A stretch of DNA of 64,000 nucleotides from Eutypella sp. D-1 (GCA_023313575.1 JAJTTP010000008.1:124001-188000); one strand, 5' to 3'; positions 1 to 12,240 are shown, counted from the first letter of the stretch. Made by a program: numbers and translations. Notes: a model not told the origin generated them from the letters alone.

Positions 1-1117
1 GGTACATTCAGTATGCAACTAGGTACGGAGTAGGGCGAGGAGCCTATAAGTAATGAGCATTTGAGGAGTGGTGAAGTGCCTGCCTTCCTAGAGCAGGTAC
101 TCAAGTCCTTAATCTAGGTAGGTATTGCTATAGTAGAGAATGTCGGTGGATTTAAAGCCAGGACCGACGAAAACCCTGACTTATGACGGCATTAGCCCTC
201 ATACCTCAATATATTTCACACCCGTTTTGGATTCTAAGCTCAAGTCATGTCATACTCAGCTGGCCTACCTTCCTAGCAGCTCTCCCTGTCTAATAGTTGA
301 GCATATGTGTATTGAGGGAAATAAATCGTGAAGAAAAAAAAGAAATAAATAAAAAGTAAGAAGCATACTTGCATCTTTCTAATTGCATAGCAACCCTAGA
401 AGTTATCACTATATTCTTAATTTCCCCGCTGAAAGTCTAAGATTGCCATCCCTACTACTAGAACGTAGGAACTAGAGCTGGCACCTTCTATGTACACTAG
501 ACCAGTGTTCTCTAACTAATACTTACCTACATAGAGCACTGACAACTAATCCGCCTTCCTGAGCTACAGAAATGCTCACTGACCTGTATAAAAACAACAC
601 CGTACATAAGGAAAGTCATTCGCAGTCACTATCACGACTCAAGAAGTGCTGTTCTGTTCTGTAACAGTTTCATAATAGACCACCATTCTCTACCCCCTTA
701 CCCATGGTTATGATGTCTTTTAGGCAAGATTAGCAGAAACACACGCAAAAACTTACCACGGCCAATACCCATTTCTAATAACACCCCTCTCTCCAATTCC
801 CCGATTAGGTCAAGATTTATATTCCCTAAGCCGTGGCGAACATCATATTACATACTTCCTTTACAGCGGTGGTGTCGTCGATCATTCTGTCCCCCCCTCT
901 TATCTTCCTGCATTCTCTCAGACGCCCTCTAGACGACGACGGCCATCTCTGAAGCAGATAGACTGTATCATGTCCATCTCCAACGTTGGGTCCGTCGTGC
1001 TCCATGTGGTCGTCTTTCTAGCTACGCTCGTCAACTTCCACTCCGCCTTGGCTCATGTCGAGCCCCTGCTCCTCATCGGGCTGTACATAATTTCCCGGGT
1101 CCTGGGACGCACACCGG
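1..1117. other. Gene-free left flank and leader of the TDT transporter
   Basis: No coding sequence is supported before 1118. The stretch is AT-rich with many in-frame stops. The C/T-rich part from about 860 to 960 looks like the promoter and leader of the transporter gene that follows. A 65-codon ORF at 970-1167 overlaps the transporter start in another frame and is listed separately. Confidence 0.5.
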
Positions 1118-1167
1118 ATGACTTCTGGCATAATGGTCAGACGTGCGAGTTCCCAGCTGATCAGTGA
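970..1167 (+). promoter_or_regulatory. Upstream ORF overlapping the transporter start codon
   Basis: An ATG at 970 opens a 65-codon frame that ends at 1167, after the transporter ATG at 1118, which lies in a different frame. If the transcript starts upstream of 970, ribosomes would meet this ORF first and could bypass the main start, so it may lower transporter translation. An alternative is that its hydrophobic N-terminus is a true first exon joined by a weak GTCCTG donor to a CCCAG acceptor near 1157. I prefer the uORF reading because the 1118 frame needs no extra intron. Confidence 0.3.
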
Positions 1168-2980
1168 TCCAGCCACGGCTGATGACGTCTACAATGGCTA
1201 CGTGACGCCTAGGGAGGACTACTTCAGCCCGCGCGACACAGCCCTGCGGGAGCGCGGGAAGTCGTCGAACAACAGCGGCTCGTCTTTCGAGGCTCATGAT
1301 CCGGAGAGCCTCGCGCGGATGGTCTCTAATGCGAGGAGGCACAAGACAGGAAAGATTGGGATCCGTGATCGGATATGTTGCTATCAATGGACCTGGTTCA
1401 CCCTGGTAAGCTACCGGCTGTTGTATGTGTGGTGCTGCTGGAGGCGATGTTTTCTCCCCTATATTCGACAATTCGCTAATTTTGGGAGTGGTAGACCATG
1501 GTAAGCATTGGATCTAGATAATGGACAGACGGAGTCTGTGTTAACCACGCTCAACATCTTCACGGACAAATAGGCTACTGGAGGAATATCGAATGTCTTT
1601 CACTCCAGTATGTACACTGCCTCCTTTGAGTTGAGTGGCATGTGCTACAGAGACTGACCGCATCCCAGTATGGACTTCCTACGAAACATCTTGGATCTAT
1701 TACATCGGGGTTTTATACCTCTTATTCAATATTTGCCTTTTTACCGTGAACTGCGTCTTGATCTCCATGAGATTTTATATGGTACCGGGAAGTTTCTACC
1801 AGTCCTTCAGAGACCAGGTCGAATCATTATTCATCCCAGCAGTGGTGAGTCCTTAGGAGCCGGCCCACCATGAAGATGGTCGTTTCTCACCATTGCAGGT
1901 CGTCTCGACTGGTACGATTCTCATAAATATATGCGAATTCGCCATCCCTTTCACCGGTCCATGGCTTATTCCCGTAATGGAATGCCTCTACTGGATCTAT
2001 ATCGGTATTAGCATGATCGCTAGTGCCGGCATGTATCTCATCCTTTGGTCGACCCAGTATGTCTTTCTCTATCCCACCGAAGCTGGTTTCACGGCCTCTT
2101 TGCTGAACACGGCCTCCCTAGAATATTTCCCATTCATATGATGACCCCGGTCTGGGTCTTTCCGGCATACCCGCTACTCCTCAGCGCCCCTTACGGAAGC
2201 AATTTGATTGCCGCCGTAGTGAAGGTGGGTGAGGTGTCGCGTATCAATGCCACGGCGATAGCCTTCTGCGCCCTCTCGGTACAGGGCACTGGTTTCTTGA
2301 TTAGTTTCATGATCTGCGCTGCCTTCATATACCGTCTAATGACGCAGAAGCTCCCGGGGGATATGCAGCGGCCGGGTGTTGTATGTACACCCCGATTTTC
2401 CAGTCCAATTGATAAGCAGACAGCTCTCTGACGCCCTCGACAGTTCATCTCTATTGGACCTAGTGGGTTTACCGTAGCAGGTATAGGTACGTTAGGATCA
2501 CCACTATTACTATTCACTCCTAGAGCTAGAGATGGACAGCATGTCCTAACAGTATGATGAACAGTCCTCCTCGGCCAAAACTCCGACGTGATCCTACCGC
2601 GAAACTTCGAGGGCGAGCAGCACGCGGCCTTCATCGTGCGAGTGATCTCGCTGCTGGCGGCGCTGTGGCTCTGGGGGCTGAGCATCTGGTTCTTCATGGT
2701 GTCGGTGGGGTCGCTGTGGAAATACGCCGTGCGGTCCGACAGCCACCGGAACATGCCCTTCCAGATGACCTGGTGGTCTTTCGTGTTCCCCAACACGGCT
2801 CTCGTGACCGCCACCCTCGCGCTGGCCCGAGCCCTCGGCAGCGCCGGCCTCCGCCTCTTCGGCTGCGTTATGGCCGCCTGCCTCGTCCTCGTCTGGTTCC
2901 TCATCTTCGCCACCATGACCCGCTGTATCTGGAGGCGCGAGCTGCTGTGGCCCAAGGAGCTTGAGAGTTCCAGGCGTTAG
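1118..2980 (+). CDS. TDT-family transporter (SSU1 sulfite efflux / Mae1 dicarboxylate type)
   Basis: Model: join(1118..1405, 1495..1500, 1574..1607, 1669..1844, 1899..2056, 2122..2380, 2444..2480, 2565..2980), 457 aa, closing in frame. About 95 hydrophilic residues come first, then WFTLTMATGG, which matches the W-F-x-x-T-M-G-T-G start of the tellurite-resistance/dicarboxylate transporter (TDT) fold. Further family landmarks are FPIHMMTPVWVFPAYP, GPSGFTVAG and WWSFVFPNTAL. Roughly ten membrane segments are expected. Known family members export sulfite (Ssu1) or carry malate (Mae1) at the plasma membrane; the substrate cannot be told here. The second exon is only 6 nt (ACCATG, codons T-M) between a GTAG acceptor and a GTAAGC donor, with a GCTAAT branch site before it. 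Exon 7 is also small, at 37 nt. All splice phases agree, so the gene appears intact. The start at 1118 is the first ATG in the main frame. Confidence 0.85.
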
Positions 2981-3847
2981 GATGGAGACTTGTTCCCCCA
3001 GAACGAAATAGATAAGTCTGCTACTGAGCACTGCAAACGCGGCATCATTGGCATACGTCCTGTAATTAGCAGCATTGTTTGCTGGAAGTCAAAACCAGCA
3101 CTTAAAGAGGATTGAGAAAGGTCCTCTGTATATCGGAGCTGAACGCCCCACGATTCGTTAGTCGCACCAGTCCAGCTGCCATTCGAATGAACAGCCATGT
3201 AATAGCTACATCTACGTATATAACACTTAAGTACTACGTGGCTTTAGGACACGACTAGCATTATGACTTATTCCTTTCGGTACTACGAACAAGAAGTCAA
3301 GAACACAAGTGCAAAGTCATCTTAGTATTCTTTGACAGCTATATGATCATGATTCCGGGATTGCCCTAGCCTAAACGCCGCAATTGATACCGTAGCAATA
3401 GGCACATGTGTTCATACATTATTCCAGTCAAGTCCGATGCCGATTATGCATACTGTAGCGAGGACGCTGCCTTGTACGACAGAACAGGAGCAAGATCGAT
3501 CGACATGGAGTAGTATAGTCAAACACTACTAGCCGGTTAACCTCTCAAGCGAGTGTCAACAAGGCGAAAGATAGGCGCCTGGGTATCACTGGTATGTAGG
3601 CGCAGTGCGATACACACGAAACTCATATACTAGTGCTCCTAGTAGATAGCCAGGGTGTTCTGAATTGGTGAGGGGAGGTTGGGATAATATCGCCACAGGG
3701 ATATCATCGGCATGTCTTGTAGCGTGTAGTCACGGCTGAAATAGACATATAACCCTGGAAGACGTGGGTATATCCAGGGCTACATCGTAAAGGAGATGGG
3801 GTTATTGAACCATCCGAGAGCCAGGCACCGGGGCTGTTTATGGGGCA
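2981..3847. other. Convergent intergenic spacer
   Basis: This 0.9-kb spacer lies between the 3' ends of the TDT transporter (+) and the Rtp1-like gene (-). It is AT-rich with no ORF worth calling. It should hold the two converging 3' UTRs. I see no repeat or RNA gene. Confidence 0.5.
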
Positions 3848-6715
3848 TTACTCTATTTCCTCTATGAGAGGCCGACCCTTTGACTCGGAGCCTGAACCCT
3901 CCTGCTGTAGCGACGGTAGAGACGGGGCCGAGATGTCCAGCCCGGCGATTCGCGTTAGAGTAGAGCCTGGGCCGTCACTCCTCGTCGCCTCCGGTAAAAG
4001 CGTCGTCAGCGTCCAGTTCTCGAGGCTCTCGGCAGCCTCGTGGGCATTGTGCTTCACGAGGCCATCGTTGTCGGTCTGTTCGACGAAGCGCAGGACGCGC
4101 GCGATGTCGCCGCGACTGGGGTCCGTGAGCCCGAATCCAAGCCTACGACCCCGGTCCTTGGCGTCAGCGAGCGCGCGCACGAAGGAGAGCACCGCGGCGA
4201 CAGCACTACGACGCAGGATGCCCGCCTCCGGCCCCCCCTCCAGTGTCAGTATGTCCAGGCATAGGTCCACGGACGCCTCAGCCAACGTGGGCCCCACGCC
4301 CGCGACGTTGGTCTCGAGCGCCGCCGCGAAGATCGACAGTGCCGAGGCGCGCACCCGCACGTCCTCGCTGCCGCGCTTGCTCTCCCACCCGCCGACGATC
4401 TGCGCGATCGCCTCCTCGCGCGCGCGCTCTTCCGCGCTCAGCGCGTCATCGTCGCCGAGGTCCGGCACCTCGCCGCCCCACGCGTCGGAGGCTTCCTTGT
4501 GCCTTCGAGCCTGGACGCGAGCCTCACGCTCCTGCTTCTTCTCGGTCTTCGGTCGGTAGCCTCGCCGCCCGGCGGTAGCGAGGAGGTTTTCACATACGGT
4601 TGTGGCTGCGTCGCCTGTAAAGGTCTCTCCAAGGGTCTGGATTACCTGAAGCAAAGCCTCGCCGAACCGTAGTCGCGTATCGATCTTTTCCTTTTCGTCG
4701 ACGTCCACGTAGTGCTCCAGGAGCTCTTTGGTGACCGACTTCGGGTGCCGTCCAGCGAGCTGGGAGAATAGCTTGATCACCCTCAGATTTGTGTAATCTT
4801 CATCGTCATTCAATAGTGAAGAAAGCAGGGCCAAGACCGTAGGAATGTCGAGAATGGGACTTTCAGCTAAGATAAGGGAAGAAAGGAGATTCAGTCCTTC
4901 TGATCGCACGGGGGCTGGTGTGTCCGGCTCGGTGATGAGTTGTATCGCGAGGTTGTAGGTTCTCCGATCTTCGACTTGGCGCTCTGTCGGCGCCGACAGC
5001 GCCTCCGACGGGTCATCCAGCGCGTCTCGGTAGGTGAGAAGAAGTGATATATTATGAGCCGTTTGCGATACGTCGGAATTCCGAGCTGCGCTAATACGGT
5101 GAAGTGAAGATTGGATCGAGGACAAGACCGTGGCCTCAACATCTGTTTTCTTGAAACTTGGAGCGGTCACGACAAGATTAAGCAAACTCAGTGCGAGGGC
5201 TGTTGTATCATCATTAGCCGAGGCTTCTTCGAAATTTCCAAGTATCCTGCTGGCCAGCTCTAGAAGTTGGTCTGAATTGGACACTAGTTGATCGGGCATT
5301 ACTTCCATCATCCTTTGCAGAAGTTTGGCCCTGATAAGAGCCACCTCGGGGTCCTCTTCCTGGTGATCGTCGGCTCGGAAAAGAATGCGGTTAGCTCCCT
5401 TTTGTTGATCGAGCATATCTTTAAGAAGAAGCAAGAATAATGCACTTCTCTCAGTGTCGGAGTTGAGTGACTTAAGGAGCTCCACGAAGGCATTGGCCTT
5501 GGATTCGAGCTGCCCAATATCGAACTTCATATCTTCACCGTGGTGGTTGCGCGGCAGCAAACGCACCTGGATGCCGCCATTCGATGACCGCTCAAATACC
5601 CATTGATCAGTGTTATCTTCGACTTGACCTTTGTGGAGTATCTTGGAAGTAAGGTTATACAAATCGTCAATGGTTTTGGACAGCTTCAATGCTGTTTTCA
5701 GAAGTGAATCTGCGGGACGACAGTATTGATCGACGATATCACCGTCTTGCTGCGGCCATGACGACAACGCCCAAAGCTGCGGCATGATTCCATGAAGGAG
5801 TCGTAAAGACAAGCCTGGGTTGGGATGAGAACTGAGTAATGACGATAGGCGTCTTAATGCGGTAGAAAGCTCATCAGCCTCGACTAGTATGTCTTTGCCC
5901 TCCATAGTGGCTGCCCTCCATGGCTGCCTCTGATGTTGTAAAACATTGTTGTTGGACTCCGACAAGACTTTCTCGCCGGAAGTTGCATACAAAGTGGGAT
6001 GGATCTTCGAAAGCATTGGGTATGCGAAGTACCGCCAACCAGGAGCGCCTACACGTAGTGATTAGTATCAAGACCCCCATTGGAACCGGCCTAAGAATTC
6101 GTACCTGGGGCGCCAAAGGTCCGTCTTCCTAAGATACCGAAGCCGATTACGTAGGCAGCAACTTTTATCAAGTCTCGATCACCTTCTCCATCCAAGAGTT
6201 CGATGAGCTGGCTAGAGATGGCCTTAAACCAGTCTTCTGGCTGACTATCCGCAGGCGGGGTTGAGAGTATGTTTGAGGCCATTTTCAGTGCTTCCATGGT
6301 GATGTTGGCACCTGACTTCTGAGGAGCGGCAACTTCCGACTTCTTCACAGTGGTAGACGGGTGGACTGCGAAAACAAACTCGAGTATGTCACGAACACCA
6401 CCCGGACGCTTTGGGATTCTCGTGAGAACCTTCATGAGCTCAGCTCGGACAGGGTCGGGCAATCGCCCTGGTTTGATGAGGATGGTCAAGGCCCTCACAA
6501 GAGGCAGAGTCTTTACCCTATGCACAGCATTAGAAATATTTCTAAGAATACACCCCACATTTTAACTCTTTCCCCTTTATTTACCCATTCACGAGTTCGT
6601 TGAAAGATGCCACATTCTGAGCGTGCCCGCGGCCTTGGCCGAAAGCTTCGAGAGCTCTTTTCTCGAGGGTTTTGACAAAATCCCCATCGCTCTCACCTGC
6701 TCTGGTCCCATCCAT
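3848..6715 (-). CDS. RTP1: Rtp1/TANGO6-family RNA polymerase II nuclear import factor
   Basis: Model: complement(3848..6048, 6105..6541, 6585..6715), 922 aa, close to the length of yeast Rtp1. The protein is an all-helical, HEAT-like repeat. A block around residues 605-700 (NLRVIKLFSQLAGRHP, then RLRFGEALLQVIQTLGE) matches the RTP1 C1 region, and a second conserved helical block (LRFVEQTDNDGLVKHNAHEAA) follows near the C-terminus. A charged insert rich in K, E and R lies between them. In yeast, Rtp1 bridges RNA polymerase II subunits and the nuclear pore for import; that role is carried over by family. Intron 1 (6542-6584) is only 43 nt; intron 2 (6049-6104) has a perfect TACTAAT branch site. 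Both preserve frame. The start at 6715 is an inference; an in-frame ATG at 6781 would add 22 residues. It is convergent with the TDT gene. Confidence 0.8.
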
Positions 6716-9263
6716 CTGGGTTTCCTTGCTAGGGGTTTGAAGTCCTGTGATAAGTGGAAGAGTAGAAGATGATGAGTACACAATAATCTTCGAGGTTTCG
6801 GTTTGCCTCCTATCACTTATCTCAAGATACTTTCTGGAGGTTGGTAGAATGAATGGTGACTATTGGATGGGCCTTCTGTAAGCATACTGATACCCAATCA
6901 GTGATAATAGACTGGTCATCTGGTATCGGGTACCTGTGAAAGTGGCATGCTGTTATGATTTGAGCTTCATGTATGTATCTATGTTTGTAGGCACTATACG
7001 TGATTTTTGCATGGCTAGGTGCTCCTTAGGGCTATGAAGAGGAAGTTGATGATGGTATTCTAGCTCTCGACAGTGTCCTGAGTCAGCTAACTACCTACCT
7101 AAATACAACTACAAGCTTCTAGAACACTAGCCAGGTAGTTGGTTACATGCCTTTAACGTTTTAGTACATACATGTATGTACTAACTCTCGCAAAGTCCGG
7201 GTCCGTATGTCTCGTGATTACGTGACTCGGTACCGCACAGCACCAACTGTGTGCCAGCTGTGTCAGCTGCCGAACGCGATACGACGCGTGTTGCTAGTCG
7301 CGACAGACCAAACAGCCAGAGCACTTAGGTATCTCCCCCACTACGAAGTACCCTACCATTTCTTTACTTCTTTTACATCATATACTCTGCTTGCTCTACC
7401 TAAGTATTGTATCACTGGCTTTCACGATCAGAACTTGAGGCGATTTTGCCTGCGATTACTAGTCGAGATACGGTCCTCTTTACTTCATGTCCTTCGAACC
7501 TCTCCACTGGAAGCTCTCTCACCTGTCTTCCCTCTGGTAGGGAGACGGGCCCCCATACAACTCGCACGGCGCCTCCTCCACAGTTCTCCGATTCCCATTT
7601 TCCGAACGGAATGTCTTTGGACCCCTCAGCAGGCCTCAAGACCCACATGACGCGTCGCAGTTCGAGGTCAATGGGACCTAATGCTCTGCCGCGTGTGGAT
7701 CGTCATGTGAGGGTGGCTAGCGGGCTAGCTTGTGAGGTCTGCTGCTGGGAATGGTGTTTCGGAACTTAACCCTAAGCTATCACTTGGTTTTTAGTATTGC
7801 GCTCATAGTCGTCTACGTCCGCCTTCTAAACTTCCAGTTGTCACTGCAAGGTCGTGCGCTGCTGAAAAGCAGTGTGCACTGAGCTGACTTCTGGCGGTGG
7901 AAGGGTGGTAGGACATTCCAGTCGCTTTGGGCGCGCGAAGATCTTTGTCATGAGTCGTCTGGTAAGAACTCCTGGTCTGGAGTCGCTCGTCGACACTGTT
8001 TCGCTGGAACTTGTACTCTGGTCGTTGGATCGTGTTTTGGTGTTTGTCTAAGCCGGAGGATGAACAGATGCTCGCCATGACGTGCTGCTCGCTGGGATTG
8101 GTGCTGGTCTTCTGACCTTGCCAGTACGCCTGAGAATCTGTGGGTAGGGCTCAACATGGACTTCATACAGTCGAAGCAAGAGCATTTCAATCCTCTTCCC
8201 TCCCGTTGACTTGCTTCGCCGGAATCGCTTTGTCTCATGGACTCAGTGAGCGAGCGTCTCTCGGAAACAACAGATTGATTTGCTCGAACTTTGACACTAC
8301 AGGACCATCGTCTTGTTGCATGCTCTCGGCACCCCAATCTCTTGTTACACCCGGCATTCTGTGGCTGTCTGCTTGATGTCTTTCATCCTCCCTACTCACA
8401 ACCCACAACACCATGTCACGGCATCAGCCACCGATATGCTCTTCGCGAGGTTCGACCAGGCGCATTAACTTCCTCTCGTGGGTTCTACTCACGATGATGG
8501 GAGACGCCAATCTCCCCATCGACTGCCTGAGGGTAGTTGATGATTTCCTCCTCTTTGGCAGCAATGCTCTAAGAAGAGACGAGAAGTGCGACTTTTATCG
8601 ACGTTTTTGGATCGTACGAGCTTGCCCTCCTAGCTGCCATCTGGCTCGAAGGAGAGGAATCAAAATCTAGTCTTTGTTGGTAGTGCGATCAACAGAGAGA
8701 GTTTCCATTGAGTCAGGTTCGCGGGAGATGTTGCAAGGAGGATCGCCGAAATCGCGGAGCGAACTCGCCGATGACTGTTCTCGATACACTTGAAAGGCAA
8801 AGGATGAAATACTTGCGGGGTTCCAGGGCTTCATGTGGAGTTGTTGCTCTACGCAGGCTGCAGAGTCCGGGACCCATCTAGAGTTGGAGTCAAAGCCTAG
8901 TGCTTGTCCGGTCTTTGTGGACTGCGTGGAGAAGCACCTCTCTTGATGGCCTAAATAATCAATTTTTTGTTCTAATCCACCTAAATGGATGTTTGTCCTA
9001 TGGACGTTGCGAACTGGCCTTCACCCAAGCGGCTTTAGTCTTCTTCCCCCGATAAGTTATGCCACAACTGCACGTTTCTTCTATGGTTGTTAACATGCTA
9101 CAGGAATATGACAGTTGTCATCGAGCCAAAACCACCGAGACTGTGGTTTGTCATAGGGCATGACTTGCTTGCTTGTGTGCAAGTCCATGCCCCGAACGCC
9201 AGCAGAACCCGAATTTGTTGATATTTTATTGGGATAAGAATGTGTTATACTAGAAATCTACAC
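6716..9263. other. Gene-free 2.5-kb region
   Basis: No gene is supported. Several 60-147 codon ORFs overlap on both strands between 7200 and 8700, but none has a recognisable motif, consistent reading-frame bias or splice structure. The plus strand is C/T-rich here, like a long fungal leader or non-coding transcript, yet no plus-strand gene follows. The stretch at 7080-7200 contains repeated TACCTACCTA-type simple sequence. Confidence 0.45.
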
Positions 9264-10011
9264 CTAGCATGTATCTGCAGAACCTTTGTTTTCCCACTCC
9301 TCGAAGCTCAAGCCATTGCATGCTGAAGGCATTTTGACCATCAACGGGACATCCGCACCGCCAGGGATGCCAGTAACGGACTCTGAAAGAGTAACTTTCT
9401 CCTGCGTCAATTTCTTGAAGCCAACATGCTCGTATAAGAGCATCCCTTCAAATGTCGCCTCGAGATAAATGGGAAGGTCCAGCTGCTCGGCGACATCGAT
9501 GCCCCATTGCACAAGTAACCGGCCGATTCCACGTCGTTGATGCTTTGGATGCACAGCCATGGAACCGAGATCTTAGCTAGGTGTCAGCAACGCTCGGCAC
9601 GGGCCGTACCCGTTAGTTCGGCTTAGTGTATCACTCACAGACGTGTCTTCGCTTGCCAAACAATTTCTCTCGCACATCCCACATTGGCAACACGACTTCC
9701 TTCGCCTTGTTCCAATCCTCGGCCGTCAACCACGTGATGCAGCTGGGCCTTTTCCAGCCGCTATCCTCACTGGATCGCCAGAAGATTTCCCACGTAGCCA
9801 TGCCCACGATGTCGCCGGTCTCGGTATCGACGCATTTGATGGGGTACCCGACATCACCCCAGCTTTGCCTAATCAGCTCTATCTGAGCTTTACGATCGGC
9901 GTCCTCCGGGAAGAGAACGTTTACGGCCGGCTGACCTTTGAACGCGGCTAGCCAGACGTCGTAAAGAGGCTCGAGCTCAGCTTCGAGGGCGGGCAGCACG
10001 ACTAAGGTCAT
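9264..10011 (-). CDS. GNAT-family N-acetyltransferase
   Basis: Model: complement(9264..9571, 9639..10011), 226 aa, with one 67-nt intron (GTGAGT donor, CTAAG acceptor) that restores frame. Motif A of the GNAT fold is visible just after the junction: LGSMAVHPKHQRRGIGRLL, including the Q-R-R-G-I-G acetyl-CoA pyrophosphate loop. Motif B follows as PIYLEATFEGMLLYEHVGFKK, the usual Y-x-x-x-G-F pattern. The N-terminal half (F-x-x-D-x-x-R-x-x) matches the fungal group of short soluble GNATs. Substrate is unknown; small-molecule or N-terminal acetylation are both possible. A TATA element lies about 190 bp upstream at 10201-10211. I see no disruption. Confidence 0.8.
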
Positions 10012-10200
10012 GTCGGATTGGCGTGTGCAAGGTGGTTTTTGGGTGTGTCTTCGGTTAATTTGGGCGATGTCAATGGCGATACTGCGAAGTCCTCACTTCC
10101 AGAAGAAGCTTTGAATCCGGTCGGGGTAACTTGTGCTGAGGCTCTGTTGAATGATTGTCGCTTGGGTGGAATATGTTTTCGAATGAAAAGATCCAGGCAG

Positions 10201-10211
10201 CTTTTTATATA
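10201..10211 (-). promoter_or_regulatory. TATA box for the GNAT gene
   Basis: The minus strand reads TATATAAAAAG here, about 190 bp upstream of the acetyltransferase ATG at 10011. Its spacing suits a fungal core promoter with a leader of about 150 nt. Confidence 0.45.
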
Positions 10212-10965
10212 GACGAATACAGACCGGCCCATCCACTGCCCACTGTACCGTCATCTCTCCTCCATTTGGGTCCTCTCGAGCCTGGGGGAGAAAGCTCAGC
10301 GCCTCTTTCTTCAGAAATGCCAAGCCTGTTTCGTATTCGTATTCCCCTGCGATACCTATGATTATGTATAAGCCATCGCCAAGGAAACCGACAATTTCCA
10401 AACCTAGGGGTCGCCCGTTCTCTGCCATCTTCGAAACAAGTTTCGTATTCGGATTTGATATTCTCGCGGAGCCCAGTTGCCGAATATGTCTGGCGTGTCT
10501 TGATGCGTGTAGTTTGTGGCACAGTAAGTTGTCTAGCTAACAAAGCCTCTAGCGGACGCATATGAGCCGTGATGGTCCCGGGATTATAGTTGGATACCCT
10601 GCACGGTTGCTCTACAAGTGCTGCTGTTATTCATGGACATCGATGGCCTCCTAGAACGAAACGACAAGTATAGCCCAGAATCGGCCTCAAAATCAGCTGT
10701 GTCAGATCTCAGCTTTGTAAGCACCCCCTCTCATCAATGAACCCATTGGTCACGAGCGATATCACATGACCTAGATCATGTTTCTAAGTGTGTAACAGAC
10801 TATGGGAGACGGTGCTATGTGAATACGACGAGTGCTTGTTCAGAGAGGAGTCTCACAAGTCTCCTGGCCTAGACTGATAGTCCGCTTAACTCACATTGCC
10901 ATGTTTCGATTTACGTATACGGCAACATTTCCATGGAGCGCTATTATCTTGGTCCGCAATATAGT

Positions 10966-11184
10966 TGTTACAAACCATTCATTCCAGAATAGACCTACCC
11001 ACTGATAACAGAAATCACGTGGCGATCCATTCTTTGGTGGTAACCCTTCAGATATAAAAGGGAATGGGATCACTCTCATCTAGATAGTCTCTCCTTTAGC
11101 TAGCCAGCGATCAATCTAAGTATTCAACCCTTCTACATCTTCTGTTATCTAAAATCAAGACCAAGTGGTGACGGCTTCGTTACA
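10966..11184 (-). mobile_element. Solo LTR, family 1, copy A (219 bp)
   Basis: On the plus strand it begins TGTTACAAACC and ends GGCTTCGTTACA. It is flanked on both sides by the 5-bp direct repeat ATAGT (10961-10965 and 11185-11189). TG...CA ends with a 5-bp duplication are the hallmark of LTR retrotransposon integration. Its reverse complement aligns over most of its length with copy B at 14743-15019, including the block GCTGGCTAGCTAAA and a TATA-like CCCTTTATAT. No internal gag or pol sequence adjoins, so it is a solo LTR left by recombination. Confidence 0.75.
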
Positions 11185-12240
11185 ATAGTATCAAGCAAAG
11201 GTAATGCGAGCCACCATAGGTATCATTTAAACCGTGACGCATATCTGGTGGTCGCTATAGATAGTGTATTGAAATCCTCCAGGTCTACCAAGCGACATGA
11301 ATCGCGGTATCAGCCTAGCTACCATGAGTAAATATGACTTTCCATGCTATCTGACAGACGTAGCAATAATGTGTTGGCGGTATCACGATTTCTTGATATT
11401 GGCCTGCGCATTATTCATCATGATACTACATATATGATTACCTACAGTAGGCTGGTATTCTTGTACGTACTCGGAATTCAAGTGGCTGAGAGCAATGCCA
11501 ATAGGAGAATTTATTTCCCAAGCCTTAGATGGACCCTTGCTATTGCATATAAGCCCTGCGCAGTCGCCCACATCTCTTCTATGATGGAAGACTTCCGAAC
11601 TAAAAATAGTATTATACATTGTGAACCGCATATTACTATCTTGAAGAAAAGGCAGAAGCCTCCCATAGCAGCCCTACTTGAAAATCTGGTAGTATTCGGC
11701 AAACCAGAAAGCAAGGGGAGGAAGCGGGAGAAGGCGGCTCAAGATTGTTGAATACCACCAAGTACCAGGTAATTCTATTATAATTGGAGCAACGCATGCA
11801 GTTTATTATGTACTCGTCTTATTAGGTTACATCTATATGGGACCGGAAACAATGCAGGCAGTCGGAACGCAAATCCCCGGGAGCCTGTAAACCTAGGCCC
11901 AATCAACCAATTGCCGTCTCATTGGTAAGTGCTGAGTACGGTCTCTCGATATTAACGACTGAGACGGCTTGTCCCCAGCCCTCGCTTTGCCGGCCGCGAC
12001 TGTGGCGAGCCAACTTGCGGTGCTAACCAATTGACATTCAGACCTTGATATCTTGGCGATGTTGCTGCGGTGAAAATTGCTACGTCTTAGCGATAGTTAA
12101 GCTGGTTTAGTAGCCACATGAGCATATGCTTTAAATTATACTCCTCTGGTTGAATGCGAAATAAACGACCCAGAACCGCGTATTCTGCCGAGGGAGAGCG
12201 GCATAAGCGAGCCCAGTTGGCTGTGATGAGTTACCATTAA

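Noticed and set aside
2191..2955. 254-codon minus-strand ORF across the transporter gene
   Set aside because: Antisense shadow; the plus strand gives a complete TDT protein with matching splice sites.
7207..7769. Overlapping plus-strand ORFs of 147 and 120 codons
   Set aside because: No hydrophobic core, domain or splice pattern; composition looks like leader or non-coding sequence.
10093..10428. 111-codon minus-strand ORF upstream of the GNAT gene
   Set aside because: No motif, and it contains the likely GNAT TATA box and leader; probably chance.
11344..11751. 135-codon plus-strand ORF
   Set aside because: AT-rich, no family features, located among repeats.
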